Source of the DNA: Actinomycetota bacterium
GTDB taxonomy: Bacteria > Actinomycetota > Thermoleophilia > Solirubrobacterales > Solirubrobacteraceae
Reading direction: 5' to 3'
Length of the DNA stretch: 38,113 bases
Assembly (NCBI GenBank): GCA_005888335.1
Contig: VAWY01000071.1
Coordinates: 1-38,113, forward strand
Shown here: piece by piece, positions 8,639 through 16,721 of the stretch
Layout: each line of letters starts with the position of its first letter
Position numbering within the stretch: position 1 is the first letter of the stretch
The notes under the pieces: model-generated
Databases searched by the model: none
The model's input: the letters and a program-made list of their open reading frames with translations, nothing else
Told to the model about the DNA's origin: nothing
Program-made: the position numbers and the translations under genes

Positions 8639-9832
8639 TCAGCCGCCCTGGAGGTCCGCCGCCGCGATCCGCTCGCCCGACGCGATCAGCCGCCGCGCCT
8701 CGTCGAGGTCCTCGCCCCGGCGCACCGAGAGCACACCGACCACGCGCCCGTCGCGCAGCTGCCAGACCGAGAAGGCGCCGTCGTCGAGCGAGCCGCGCAC
8801 GACCTCGTCGTCCCATCCATGTTCGCCCGCGACGCCCACGTACTCGGAGGTCACCCAGTCGCTGAGGTCCGACCAGAAGTACGGCACCTCCTCGTGGGCG
8901 ACGCCGTCGCCGAGCATGTTGCGCGCCGCCGTGCGCCCCTGCGCCGCGGCGACCTCCCAGTGCTCGATCCGCGCGGGCGCGCCGTGCAGCGGCGACTCCC
9001 ACTCGCACACGTCGCCGGCGGCGTAGAGGCCCTCCGTGCCGTGCACGCGCAGCCCCGCGTCGCAGCGCACGCCGCCCAGGGCGCCCAGCTCCAGCCCCGA
9101 CTGGCGGGCGAGCATCGCGTCGGGGACCGCGCCGGCGGCGACGACGACGAGGTCGCCGGCGAACGTCTCGCCGTCCTCGGTGCGCACGCCGGTCACGCGC
9201 TCGCCCTCGCCGGTGAAGGCGCCCAGCGCGCGCCCACCGGCGATCTTGACGCCGCGCTCGGCGAGCAGCCGGGCGAACCAGCCGCCCGCGGCGGCGCCGT
9301 AGTGGCGCTCGAGCGGCGCCTCCTCGAGGCAGACGATCGTCACCTCGAGCCCGAGCTCGACGAACGAGGCTGCGAGCTCGGTGCCGAGGTACGAGCCGCC
9401 GACGACGACGGCGCTGCGCGCGCCCTCCGCGTCGCGGCGGATCGCGTCGGCGTTGCCCAGCGTGCGCAGGTAGTGGATGCCCTCGAGCTGCGCGCCGTCG
9501 ACGGGCAGGCGCCGCACGTTGGCGCCGGTCGCGATCAGCGCCTGGCCGTACTCGAGCTCGGACTTGTCCGACAGCCGCGCGGTGCGCGCCGCGGGGTCGA
9601 GCTTGAGCACGCTCGTGCGCGTGCGCACCTCGACGTCGCCGGGCAGCTCGAGCGCGATCGCGGCGCGCTCGACCGCGCCTCGCAGGTAGTCCTTCGAGCA
9701 CGGTGGGCGCTCGTAGGGCGGGTCGAGCTCGCGGCCGGCGAGCACCACGCTGCCCTCGAAGCCGCGCGCGCGCAGCTCGCCGGCGCACGCCGCGGACGCG
9801 ACGCCGCCGCCGACAAGCAGCACGTCGACCAT
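8639..9832 (-). CDS. FAD-dependent NAD(P)H oxidoreductase (ferredoxin reductase-like)
   Basis: 397 residues of the Pyr_redox_2 class. The FAD-binding motif is VGGGVASAACAGELRARG at the N-terminus, PYERPPCSKDYLRG matches ferredoxin/rubredoxin reductases, the NAD(P) motif is VVVGGSYLGTELAASFVELG (~140), and GLYAAGDVCEWES is the second FAD motif (~260). The C-terminal third looks like the Reductase_C domain. There is no redox-active CxxC, so it is not a thioredoxin reductase. Its ATG overlaps the stop of the TrkA gene by one base (TGATG), making it the last gene of the transport operon. The electron acceptor is not clear; a ferredoxin or a Rieske-type protein encoded elsewhere is likely. Confidence 0.87.
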   Translation of the reverse strand: MVDVLLVGGGVASAACAGELRARGFEGSVVLAGRELDPPYERPPCSKDYLRGAVERAAIALELPGDVEVRTRTSVLKLDPAARTARLSDKSELEYGQALIATGANVRRLPVDGAQLEGIHYLRTLGNADAIRRDAEGARSAVVVGGSYLGTELAASFVELGLEVTIVCLEEAPLERHYGAAAGGWFARLLAERGVKIAGGRALGAFTGEGERVTGVRTEDGETFAGDLVVVAAGAVPDAMLARQSGLELGALGGVRCDAGLRVHGTEGLYAAGDVCEWESPLHGAPARIEHWEVAAAQGRTAARNMLGDGVAHEEVPYFWSDLSDWVTSEYVGVAGEHGWDDEVVRGSLDDGAFSVWQLRDGRVVGVLSVRRGEDLDEARRLIASGERIAAADLQGG

Positions 9833-10494
9833 CAGCCGCGCGTGGTGAACTGCGGCGTCACGCGCTCCTCGAGGCCGGGGTCGAGGACGAGCAGCACCTC
9901 GTCGCCGGCCTCGATGACCGTGTCGGCCTTCGGGACGAAGCCGCCGCCGTTGCGCAGCACGGAGATGATCAGCGCGCCCTCGGGCAGGTCGACCTCCGCG
10001 ACCGTCTGGCCGGCCGCCGGCGCGTCGCTGCCGACCTCGAGCTCGATGATCTCCAGGCGCTCCTCCTCGAGCGCCAGCAGGTGGACGAGGCCGTAGCGCG
10101 GCACCTCGTGCTCGATGAGCCGCAGGATGAGGTCGGTCGCGCTGACCGCCGGCTGGATGCCGAGCAGCTTGAAGTGCTGCAGGTTCCGCGGGTTGTTGAC
10201 CCGGGCGATGATCCGCTCGACGAGGTACTTCTCCTTGGCCACCTGGCAGACGAGCATGTTGTCCTCGTCGTCGCCGGTCACCGCGATGACGAGGTCGGCG
10301 CGCTGGATGCCCGCCCGCTCGAGCACCCACAGCTCCGTCGCGTCGCCGTACTGCACCGCGTGCTCGAGCTCCTGCTCGATGACCAGGTAGCGGCGCCGGT
10401 CGGACTCGATGAGCGTGACCTCCTCGCCCTTGTCGATGAGCTCGCGCGCGAGGTTCCAGCCCACCTTGCCGCCGCCGACGATCAGGACGTACAT
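9832..10494 (-). CDS. TrkA-like potassium channel/transporter regulator (RCK N + C)
   Basis: 220 residues. The N-terminal RCK domain has the dinucleotide-binding motif MYVLIVGGGKVGWNLARELI, an acidic residue at the end of beta-2 (TLIESD), and VIAVTGDDEDNMLVCQVAK. Residues ~135-215 form a TrkA_C domain (IIELEVGSDAPAAG, TVIEAGDEVLLVLDPG). Such proteins gate Trk/Ktr K+ uptake on binding NAD(H), ATP or c-di-AMP. The gene starts directly after the stop of another RCK gene and overlaps the oxidoreductase. No TrkH/KtrB pore is in the window, so the partner is either elsewhere or one of the APC-USP permeases upstream in the operon. Confidence 0.9.
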   Translation of the reverse strand: MYVLIVGGGKVGWNLARELIDKGEEVTLIESDRRRYLVIEQELEHAVQYGDATELWVLERAGIQRADLVIAVTGDDEDNMLVCQVAKEKYLVERIIARVNNPRNLQHFKLLGIQPAVSATDLILRLIEHEVPRYGLVHLLALEEERLEIIELEVGSDAPAAGQTVAEVDLPEGALIISVLRNGGGFVPKADTVIEAGDEVLLVLDPGLEERVTPQFTTRG

Positions 10495-10926
10495 CTACTT
10501 GAGCTCGGGCAGGTCGAGGGCTTGGCGGAACATGTCGATCGCGTGCTGCGTCGGCGAGATCGTCTCGAGCCCCTGCTCGGAGTACCACGCCGCGCGCGCG
10601 GGGTCCATGACGCGCGAGATCACGCGTTCGACCTCGAAGCGCCGCTGCGCGATCTGGGCGATCACGATGTTCGTGTTGTCGCCGTCGGTCGCCGCGACGA
10701 ACGTGTCGGCGCGCTCGATGCCCGCCTCGAGCAGGGCGTCGATCTCCAGCGCGGTGCCGACCGTGAACAGGCCGCCGCGGTCCTCCCAGGTGCCCTCCCC
10801 GCCGACGTCCAGCCGCTCGTGGGAGAGCGGGTCCTCGTCGAGGACGGAGACCTCGTGACCGGCCGTCAGGGCAGCCTTCGCCACGGCGGAGCCGACCCGC
10901 CCCGCGCCGACGATCAGCACGAACAT
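10495..10926 (-). CDS. TrkA-N (RCK) domain protein lacking the C-terminal domain
   Basis: 143 residues, essentially one RCK Rossmann domain: MFVLIVGAGRVGSAVAKAAL, SVLDEDP, TFVAATDGDNTNIVIAQIAQ, then a short C-terminal helix ending DLPELK. No TrkA_C domain follows. The stop abuts the ATG of the complete RCK protein at 10494, so the two are co-translated and may form a hetero-oligomeric ring with full and half subunits, as in split TrkA systems. An insertion, SHERLDVGGEGTWEDRGG, sits where the nucleotide ribose is usually contacted. It begins 12 nt after the permease stop. Confidence 0.85.
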   Translation of the reverse strand: MFVLIVGAGRVGSAVAKAALTAGHEVSVLDEDPLSHERLDVGGEGTWEDRGGLFTVGTALEIDALLEAGIERADTFVAATDGDNTNIVIAQIAQRRFEVERVISRVMDPARAAWYSEQGLETISPTQHAIDMFRQALDLPELK

Positions 10927-10938
10927 GAGCGCGGCAAA

Positions 10939-12930
10939 CTAGCGAACTTCGGCCCGCTCGCTCGCCGCGCCTCCGTCGGTCGCCGGAGGGGCCGTGAGGA
11001 TCACCCGGCATGGCGCCTTCTGGACCACGTACTTCGTGACGTCCCCCACGAAGTTGTCCAGCGGCGTGCGCCCGCCGAGCAGCGCGCCGCCCCGGATCCG
11101 CGACGGCTCCTCGGCCGCCAGGACGATGGCCTCGACGCCGCGCCGGCGGGCCTCCTCGACGATCGCCTGGCCCGCGCGCCGGGCGCGCACGGTGGCCGTG
11201 GCGACCTCGACGCCCTCGTACTCCTCCCCGACCGCCTTGGCCCGCCGCAGCGCGGCGCGCGCGCGCTCGAGCTGCGCGTCGGGCAGCCGCGCGTCGATCG
11301 GCAGCGCCATCGGCACCTCGAAGACCCACAGCGCCTCGATGGTCGCCCCCTCGCCGGCCGCCTCGTCGGTCGCCTCCTCGGCGGCCAGCCGCCCGGCGGT
11401 CTGGATGATGTCGTCGTCGAGCGCGTTGCCGAAGATCGGCACGAGGATCGAGCCGTACTCCGCCTCGCGCCGCTCCTCGCGCAGCGCCGCCTCGGGCACC
11501 GTGACGCGCTTGGTCAGCGGCTTGTCCTGCGTCGTGCGGTAGAGCAGATACAGCCCGACGCCGAAGGCCAGCCAGCCGAAGCCGACGTAGCGGGCGCCCG
11601 CGTGCAGCAGGACGACGCTCGCCCAGGCGCCGACCGAGACGACCGCGCCGACGACAGCGGGCAGCGGGAGCGAGACGCCGCTCTGCCCGATCCGCACATT
11701 GAGCGGCATGGCGTACGGCCGGCGCCGGTCGGGCTCCAGGAAGCGGGAGCGCACGACCGACAGGTGCGCGATGGTGAAGGCCAGCAGCGCGCCGAACGCG
11801 TAGATGCCGACGAGGAACTCGAGGTCCTCGGGGATGACGAGCACGAACGCGAGCGCGGAGGCGATGGCGATGACCACGTACGGGGTCGAGCGGGTCGGGT
11901 GCAGGCGCCCGACTGCGCTGGGGATCTGCCGGTTGGTGGCCAGCGAGTAGGCCAGTCGCGAGAGCCCGAGCATGGCCGACTGCGCCGCGGCGATGAGCGT
12001 CGCGGCGGCCGCGGCGGCGACGACGTACTTCATCGTCGTGCCCAGCCAGTTCGGGTTGAACTGCCCGACGACGGCGAGCATCGGCGCCTCGGCGTTCTGG
12101 CCGCGGCCGAGCTCGGCCGGCGGCAGGGCCATCACCGCGACCAGCCCGATCCCGAAGTACATGACGGTCACCGTCGCGCTCGCCGAGGCGACGAGCCGCT
12201 TGAGCCCCCGGCGGCGCACGTCGATCTCGCCCGCCAGGCCGGACGCCGACTCGAGGCTGGTGAACGCCACGCTGGCCAGGGTCAGCGCGAAGATCACGTC
12301 CTTCCACTGGGGCGCGCTGCCGAGGTGGATCTGGCTGGTGATCGCGTCGACGTCGAACAGCAGCGCGAGGCCGAGGACGACGACCAGCGCCTGGAGGCCG
12401 ACGTCGAGCAGCACGAGGGCGAGGATCCGGCGCGCGCGCCAGGCCGAGAAGCCGCGCACGTTGCGCACCGCGACGTAGGCGATGATGCCGCCGCAGGCGA
12501 CGAGCTCGAAGTCGCCCTCCCCCAGCCGGTGCCAGAACGCGGCCAGGTAGTTGGTCGCCGAGAACGACGTGACGGCGACCAGGATCAGGAAGTCGAGCAG
12601 GACCGCCCAGCCGGCGATGAAGCTGACCAGCTCGTTGAACGCGTAGCGGGCGAAGACCGTCGAGCCGGCGCGCTCCTGGTGCAGCGACGCGCCCTCGACG
12701 TACGTCATGACGTTGAGGACGAAGTACAGGCCGGCGGCGAGGAAGACGAACGGCGTCAGCCCCAGCGCGCGCCCGGCGACGACGCCGACCGAGAAGTAGA
12801 TCGCGCTGGCGACCGACGTGTAGACGATCGCGAACAGCGTCGGCGAGCCCAGGGTGCTCCGGGTGGCGTGCATGCTCCGCTCGGCCAGCTCGTCGAGCTG
12901 GCGCTCGAGCCGCTCGGTGCGCTCGGTCAC
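10939..12930 (-). CDS. APC-superfamily permease with C-terminal USP domain (1)
   Basis: 663 residues: a short hydrophilic N-terminus, about 12 membrane helices (~25-480; e.g. FVFLAAGLYFVLNVMTYVEG, GGIIAYVAVRNVRGFSAW), then a cytosolic universal-stress-like domain (~500-650) with GSILVPIFGN and IVEEARRRGVEAIVLAAEE. APC permeases of this layout are usually called amino-acid permeases, but the K+ importer KimA also has an APC core and a USP-like tail. Adjacent RCK proteins make an ion role attractive here. The GTG start overlaps the stop of the 65-aa membrane protein (GTGA). The helix-1 region is diverged from the paralogue at 13152. Substrate is inference. Confidence 0.85.
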   Translation of the reverse strand: MTERTERLERQLDELAERSMHATRSTLGSPTLFAIVYTSVASAIYFSVGVVAGRALGLTPFVFLAAGLYFVLNVMTYVEGASLHQERAGSTVFARYAFNELVSFIAGWAVLLDFLILVAVTSFSATNYLAAFWHRLGEGDFELVACGGIIAYVAVRNVRGFSAWRARRILALVLLDVGLQALVVVLGLALLFDVDAITSQIHLGSAPQWKDVIFALTLASVAFTSLESASGLAGEIDVRRRGLKRLVASASATVTVMYFGIGLVAVMALPPAELGRGQNAEAPMLAVVGQFNPNWLGTTMKYVVAAAAAATLIAAAQSAMLGLSRLAYSLATNRQIPSAVGRLHPTRSTPYVVIAIASALAFVLVIPEDLEFLVGIYAFGALLAFTIAHLSVVRSRFLEPDRRRPYAMPLNVRIGQSGVSLPLPAVVGAVVSVGAWASVVLLHAGARYVGFGWLAFGVGLYLLYRTTQDKPLTKRVTVPEAALREERREAEYGSILVPIFGNALDDDIIQTAGRLAAEEATDEAAGEGATIEALWVFEVPMALPIDARLPDAQLERARAALRRAKAVGEEYEGVEVATATVRARRAGQAIVEEARRRGVEAIVLAAEEPSRIRGGALLGGRTPLDNFVGDVTKYVVQKAPCRVILTAPPATDGGAASERAEVR

Positions 12931-13124
12931 CGCTGGGGCGCCTTCCAGGAGACGTACAGCCGTCCGGCGCCGGCGGCCACGAACAGCACGCCGAGCAGCA
13001 GCCCGACGGCGAGCGCTCCACCGCCGGCCGCCAAGGTGCGGACGACAAGCGCGATCCCGATGAGGATGAGCGCCACCGAGAAGATGGGCGTCGTCGTCCG
13101 GCGGACGTCCTGGGGCCTGGGCAT
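12927..13124 (-). CDS. Small two-helix membrane protein
   Basis: 65 residues with two predicted membrane helices, TPIFSVALILIGIALVVRTL and LAVGLLLGVLFVAAGAGRLY, separated by a short Ala/Gly turn, and basic ends (MPRPQDVRR, WKAPQR). It lies 27 nt after the first permease gene and overlaps the second by GTGA, so it is part of the operon and not a chance frame. I do not recognise a family. Its size and place suggest an accessory subunit of one of the permeases, which is inference. Confidence 0.7.
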   Translation of the reverse strand: MPRPQDVRRTTTPIFSVALILIGIALVVRTLAAGGGALAVGLLLGVLFVAAGAGRLYVSWKAPQR

Positions 13125-13151
13125 CGTGCTAGCGCGCAGCTTAGATCGCGT

Positions 13152-15056
13152 CTAGGCGGCGAGCTGCTCGAGCCGGCCGCCCGACACGCCCGGCGTGGAC
13201 TCGATGATGACGCGGCACGGGCGCTCGGCCAGCACCGTCTCGACGGTGCGGTCGAACAGCGTCCCGCCGTTGCGCGGGTTGAGCGCCATGACGATCGCGC
13301 GCGCCCGCATCTCCTTGGCCTCCTCGACGATCAGCCGCCCGGCCTGGCCGGCACGCACCTTCTCGACGTGGCCCGTGACGCGCCGCCCGCCGATGAGCTT
13401 CGCCTGCTCGATGATCGCCTCGGCGTCGCGCTCCCGGTCGGGCATCCGGGCGTCGATCGGCGACGAGGACGGGACCACGATCGACACCATCACGTGGATG
13501 CCGCGGCGCCGGCGGGCGGCGAGCTTGACCGCGGTCGCCACGGCATCCGGCTCGTAGTGGCTGACGTCGAAGGCGACGAGCACCGAGTCGTACTCGGCCT
13601 CGTGCTCGACGACCGGCTGCGGGATCGCGACCTTCTTGGTCGACGTCAGGTCGAGCCCCTGGCGGCGGCGGTAGACGACGTAGACGACCATCCCGAGCGC
13701 GAGCCAGCCCGTGCCGGCGAGGGCGACGTCGAGGTGCAGCGCGGTCACGACCACGAAGGCCAGGCCTGTCCCCGTGCCGCCGAGCACGGCGAACAGCGGC
13801 AGCTCGCGCCCGGCGATCCGCAGCGTGCCCGGCCCGCGGTAGGGGCGCTCGTGGTCGGGCTGCTTCAACCGCAGTCGCGCGACCGCGATGTGGGCGATGG
13901 TGAACGACAGCATCGCCCCGAACGCGTAGATGTTGCCCAGGAACTCCGCCTTGCCGGGGATGAGCGTCAGGCAGGCGATCGCCCCGAAGACGAGGATGCC
14001 GATCCACGGGGTGCCGTGGCGGCGGTGCAGCTGGCGCAGGCGGTCGGGCAGCTGGCGGTGCAGCCCCATCGAGTAGACGAGCCGCGAGACGCCGATGATG
14101 CCGGCGTTCGTGGCGATGAACAGGATCGTCGCCGCGAGCAGGCCGACGTAGACCTCCGCCGGGTGCTGCAGGAACCCGAGGTGGAGGTTCTTGACGACGC
14201 CGAGGACGGGGTCACCGGCCGAGCCGCCCTGCTCCTCGGGCAGGCCGAGCAGCGTGGAGTAGTGGCCGTGGGAGTCCTGGCGGACCGGCAGCGCGCTGAG
14301 CGCGACCGCGGGCAGCAGCGCGTAGATGGCGAACACGGCGATGACGACCCGCTTGATCGCCTCCGGGATCGTCTTGGACTCGTCCCTCGCCTCCTCGGCC
14401 ATGTTCGAGATCGTCTCGATCCCCGTGTAGGCGATCATGCCGACCGGGATCGCCAGGAAGAAGTCCTTCCACGTCGGGGCGACGCCGAGGTGGACGTTGT
14501 TGACCAGCGTCTCCGGCGAGAACACGAGGATCAGCCCGACGAGGACCAGCAGCAGCTGGGTGGCGAAGTCGGTGACCGCCAGGCCGATGTTGACCGCCGC
14601 CGACTCCTCGGCGCCGCGGATGTTGACCACGACGAGGAGGGCGATCACCCCGATGCCCACGAAGATGTCGCCGGGCGAGTGGCGCAGGTAGCTCGTGCCG
14701 AGCACGCCGCCCAGGTAGTGGGGGACGAAGAACGCCGAGATGGCGATCGTGATGACGTAGTTGAGCATCTGGCCCCAGGCGGCGAAGAACGACCAGAACT
14801 CGTTGAAGGCGCGGCGGGCGAACGAGCTCGACCCGCCCGCCTCCGGGTACATCGCGGTCGCCTCGGCGTAGGTGGCGGCCGTCAGGTAGAAGATCACGCC
14901 GGTGATGACGAAGACGATCGGCGTCAGCCCGAGGGCGAAGCTCGCCACCAGGCCCAGGGCGTAGTAGATCGACGAGCCGACGTTGCCGTAGGCGGTCGAG
15001 AAGAGGGCGTTGACGCCAAGGACGCGCTGGAGGCCGTGAAGGCGCCGTTCAGCCAT
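13152..15056 (-). CDS. APC-superfamily permease with C-terminal USP domain (2), KimA-like
   Basis: 634 residues from the ATG at 15056 (MAERRLHGLQRVLGVNALF); an ATG at 15095 would add 13 residues but lies upstream of a possible -10. Twelve or so helices follow, with helix 1 reading NALFSTAYGNVGSSIYYALG, close to the ALSSxAYG pattern of KUP/KimA K+ transporters, and YPEAGGSSSFARRAFNEF near helix 3. The tail (~470-620) is a UspA-like domain: YDSVLVAFDVSHYEPDA and IVEEAKEMRARAIVMALNPR. This is the first gene of the transport operon and is divergent from the adenylate cyclase. KimA in Bacillus is a dimeric K+ importer with USP-like, c-di-AMP-binding tails; a potassium role here is a reasoned guess, amino-acid transport the alternative. 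Confidence 0.86.
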   Translation of the reverse strand: MAERRLHGLQRVLGVNALFSTAYGNVGSSIYYALGLVASFALGLTPIVFVITGVIFYLTAATYAEATAMYPEAGGSSSFARRAFNEFWSFFAAWGQMLNYVITIAISAFFVPHYLGGVLGTSYLRHSPGDIFVGIGVIALLVVVNIRGAEESAAVNIGLAVTDFATQLLLVLVGLILVFSPETLVNNVHLGVAPTWKDFFLAIPVGMIAYTGIETISNMAEEARDESKTIPEAIKRVVIAVFAIYALLPAVALSALPVRQDSHGHYSTLLGLPEEQGGSAGDPVLGVVKNLHLGFLQHPAEVYVGLLAATILFIATNAGIIGVSRLVYSMGLHRQLPDRLRQLHRRHGTPWIGILVFGAIACLTLIPGKAEFLGNIYAFGAMLSFTIAHIAVARLRLKQPDHERPYRGPGTLRIAGRELPLFAVLGGTGTGLAFVVVTALHLDVALAGTGWLALGMVVYVVYRRRQGLDLTSTKKVAIPQPVVEHEAEYDSVLVAFDVSHYEPDAVATAVKLAARRRRGIHVMVSIVVPSSSPIDARMPDRERDAEAIIEQAKLIGGRRVTGHVEKVRAGQAGRLIVEEAKEMRARAIVMALNPRNGGTLFDRTVETVLAERPCRVIIESTPGVSGGRLEQLAA

Positions 15057-15070
15057 GGATCGCGCGACCG

Positions 15071-15102
15071 AGTGTACGTCCAAGTACCGGCGCATGAGTC
15101 AA
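15071..15102 (-). promoter_or_regulatory. Possible promoter of the APC-USP/RCK operon
   Basis: On the minus strand TTGACT (15102-15097) is followed after 20 bp by TACACT (15076-15071), a TAnnnT-type -10. The spacing is longer than ideal. A start site just downstream would give a very short leader before the ATG at 15056, which is one reason for preferring that ATG over 15095. Confidence 0.3.
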
Positions 15103-15167
15103 AAGGTCGCGGCCATGCGCCTTTGCCCCGCTGGCGCCCGGGCGCGTCGTGCGCCATCTTTAGGGAC

Positions 15168-16721
15168 ATGGCCGCCGCCGAGGAGTCCGCCGTCCTGCGC
15201 CCCGTGGTGCCGGGCGCCCCTCGGTCGCGGACCGCGGCGCTGGCGCGCTACCTGCGCACGCGCTGGGGCCTGGGGATGTTTGCGGCAAACCTCGCCGGCG
15301 CCCTGGACGTCTTCGTCCTGCTCCGGTGGATCCTGCCGACGCCCGCGGCGCCGGCCGGCGAGGACACGCTGCTGCGCGACGCGATCGCCTTCGTCGCCTT
15401 CATGGCCGTGTCCTTCCCGCTCGGCGGCTGGGGCACGGTGCGCGCGGCAAGGCCCGTCCTGGACTGGCTGGACAGCGGCGGGGCGCCGACGGACGCCCAG
15501 CGCCGCGCCGCCCTGCGGCTCCCCGCCCGCCAGACCTTCCTGCACGCGGCGCTCTGGCTGGTCGCCGCCGCGTTCTTCGCCGGGCTGGACGCGCCGGTCT
15601 CCGGCGACCTCGCGCGCTATGAGGCGGTGACGATCGTCATGGGCGCGCTGACCACGTGCGCGCTGACCTACCTGCTGGCCGAGCGCGTGCTCCGGCCGGT
15701 GACCGCGCTCGCGCTCGCCGGCAAGCCGCCCAAGCAGCCGGTCAGCCCGGGCGTCAAGGGCCGCCTGGTGCTCGCCTGGGTGACGGCGAGCGGCGTGCCG
15801 CTCGTCGGCCTGGCGCTGGTCGGCGTCGACGTGGCGACGCGCTCCGATCTGACGCAGAGCCGCATCGCGTCGAGCATCCTGGTCCTCAGCGCGCTCGCCA
15901 TCGCCGTCGGGCTCGCCGCGACGATCATCGCCGCGAAGTCGGTCGCCGAGCCGGTCTCGGCCGTACGGCGGGCGCTGGGCCGCGTCGAGGAGGGCGACCT
16001 CGACGTGGATGTCGAGGTTGATGACGCGTCGGAAATCGGACTGCTGCAGAGCGGCTTCAACCGGATGGCGGCCGGTCTGCGCGAGCGCGAGCGCCTGCGC
16101 GACCTCTTCGGCCGCCACGTCGGCGAGGACGTCGCGCGGGCGGCGCTGGACGCCGGCGAGCTCGCGCTGGGCGGCGAGGTCCGCGAGGTCGCCGTCCTGT
16201 TCGTCGACCTCGCGGGCTCCACGGCGATGGCCGGCAAGCGCCCGCCGGAGGAGGTCGTCTCGCTGCTCAACCGCTTCTTCGCCGTGGTCGTCGACGTGGT
16301 CGGCGCGCACGGCGGCTGGATCAACAAGTTCGAGGGCGACGGGGCGCTGTGCGTCTTCGGCGCGCCCGTCGAGCAGCCAGACGCCGCGGCGGCGGCGCTC
16401 GCGGCGTCGCGCGTCCTGCACGCGCGGCTCGTGCGCGAGCTGCCCGAGGTCGACGCGGGCATCGGCGTGTCGGCGGGCCGCGCGGTGGCGGGCAACGTCG
16501 GCGCCGAGGAGCGCTTCGAGTACACGGTGATCGGCGATCCGGTCAACGAGGCCGCGCGGCTCTGCGAGCGCGCCAAGGGCGCGCCCGGCCGCGTGCTGGC
16601 CTCGGAGGCGATCCTCGAGCGCGCCGGGGCGGCGGAGGCCGCCCGCTGGCAGCTCGAGGACGAGGTCCTCCTGCGCGGGCGGCGCGAGCCGACGCGCACG
16701 GCGGCGCCGCTGGCCGCTTAG
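15168..16721 (+). CDS. Membrane class III adenylate cyclase with HAMP domain
   Basis: 517 residues. Six hydrophobic helices occupy ~25-265, followed by a HAMP linker (AEPVSAVRRALGRVEEGDL, ~262-315) and a class III cyclase domain (~335-500). Both metal aspartates are present in VLFVDLAGSTAMAG (~345) and FEGDGALCVFG (~390). The adenine-specifying Lys is in WINKFEGDG, the second purine contact Asp in YTVIGDPVNEAARL, and that motif also carries the transition-state Asn and Arg. So it should be an active adenylate cyclase of the mycobacterial Rv1318c/Rv1319c type, making cAMP in response to membrane signals. AGGGA lies just before the ATG. Its stop overlaps the convergent propeller gene by 4 nt. 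Confidence 0.92.
   Translation: MAAAEESAVLRPVVPGAPRSRTAALARYLRTRWGLGMFAANLAGALDVFVLLRWILPTPAAPAGEDTLLRDAIAFVAFMAVSFPLGGWGTVRAARPVLDWLDSGGAPTDAQRRAALRLPARQTFLHAALWLVAAAFFAGLDAPVSGDLARYEAVTIVMGALTTCALTYLLAERVLRPVTALALAGKPPKQPVSPGVKGRLVLAWVTASGVPLVGLALVGVDVATRSDLTQSRIASSILVLSALAIAVGLAATIIAAKSVAEPVSAVRRALGRVEEGDLDVDVEVDDASEIGLLQSGFNRMAAGLRERERLRDLFGRHVGEDVARAALDAGELALGGEVREVAVLFVDLAGSTAMAGKRPPEEVVSLLNRFFAVVVDVVGAHGGWINKFEGDGALCVFGAPVEQPDAAAAALAASRVLHARLVRELPEVDAGIGVSAGRAVAGNVGAEERFEYTVIGDPVNEAARLCERAKGAPGRVLASEAILERAGAAEAARWQLEDEVLLRGRREPTRTAAPLAA

Noticed and set aside
9703..13155. 1150-residue open frame antisense to the TrkA/permease genes
   Set aside because: A high-GC shadow frame with low-complexity Arg/Asp/Val composition opposite well-supported genes.
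15281..15293. GTTTGC-G-GCAAAC palindrome in the cyclase gene as another mini-element
   Set aside because: Only 6 bp, lacks the GAA loop and lies in a membrane helix with normal composition.
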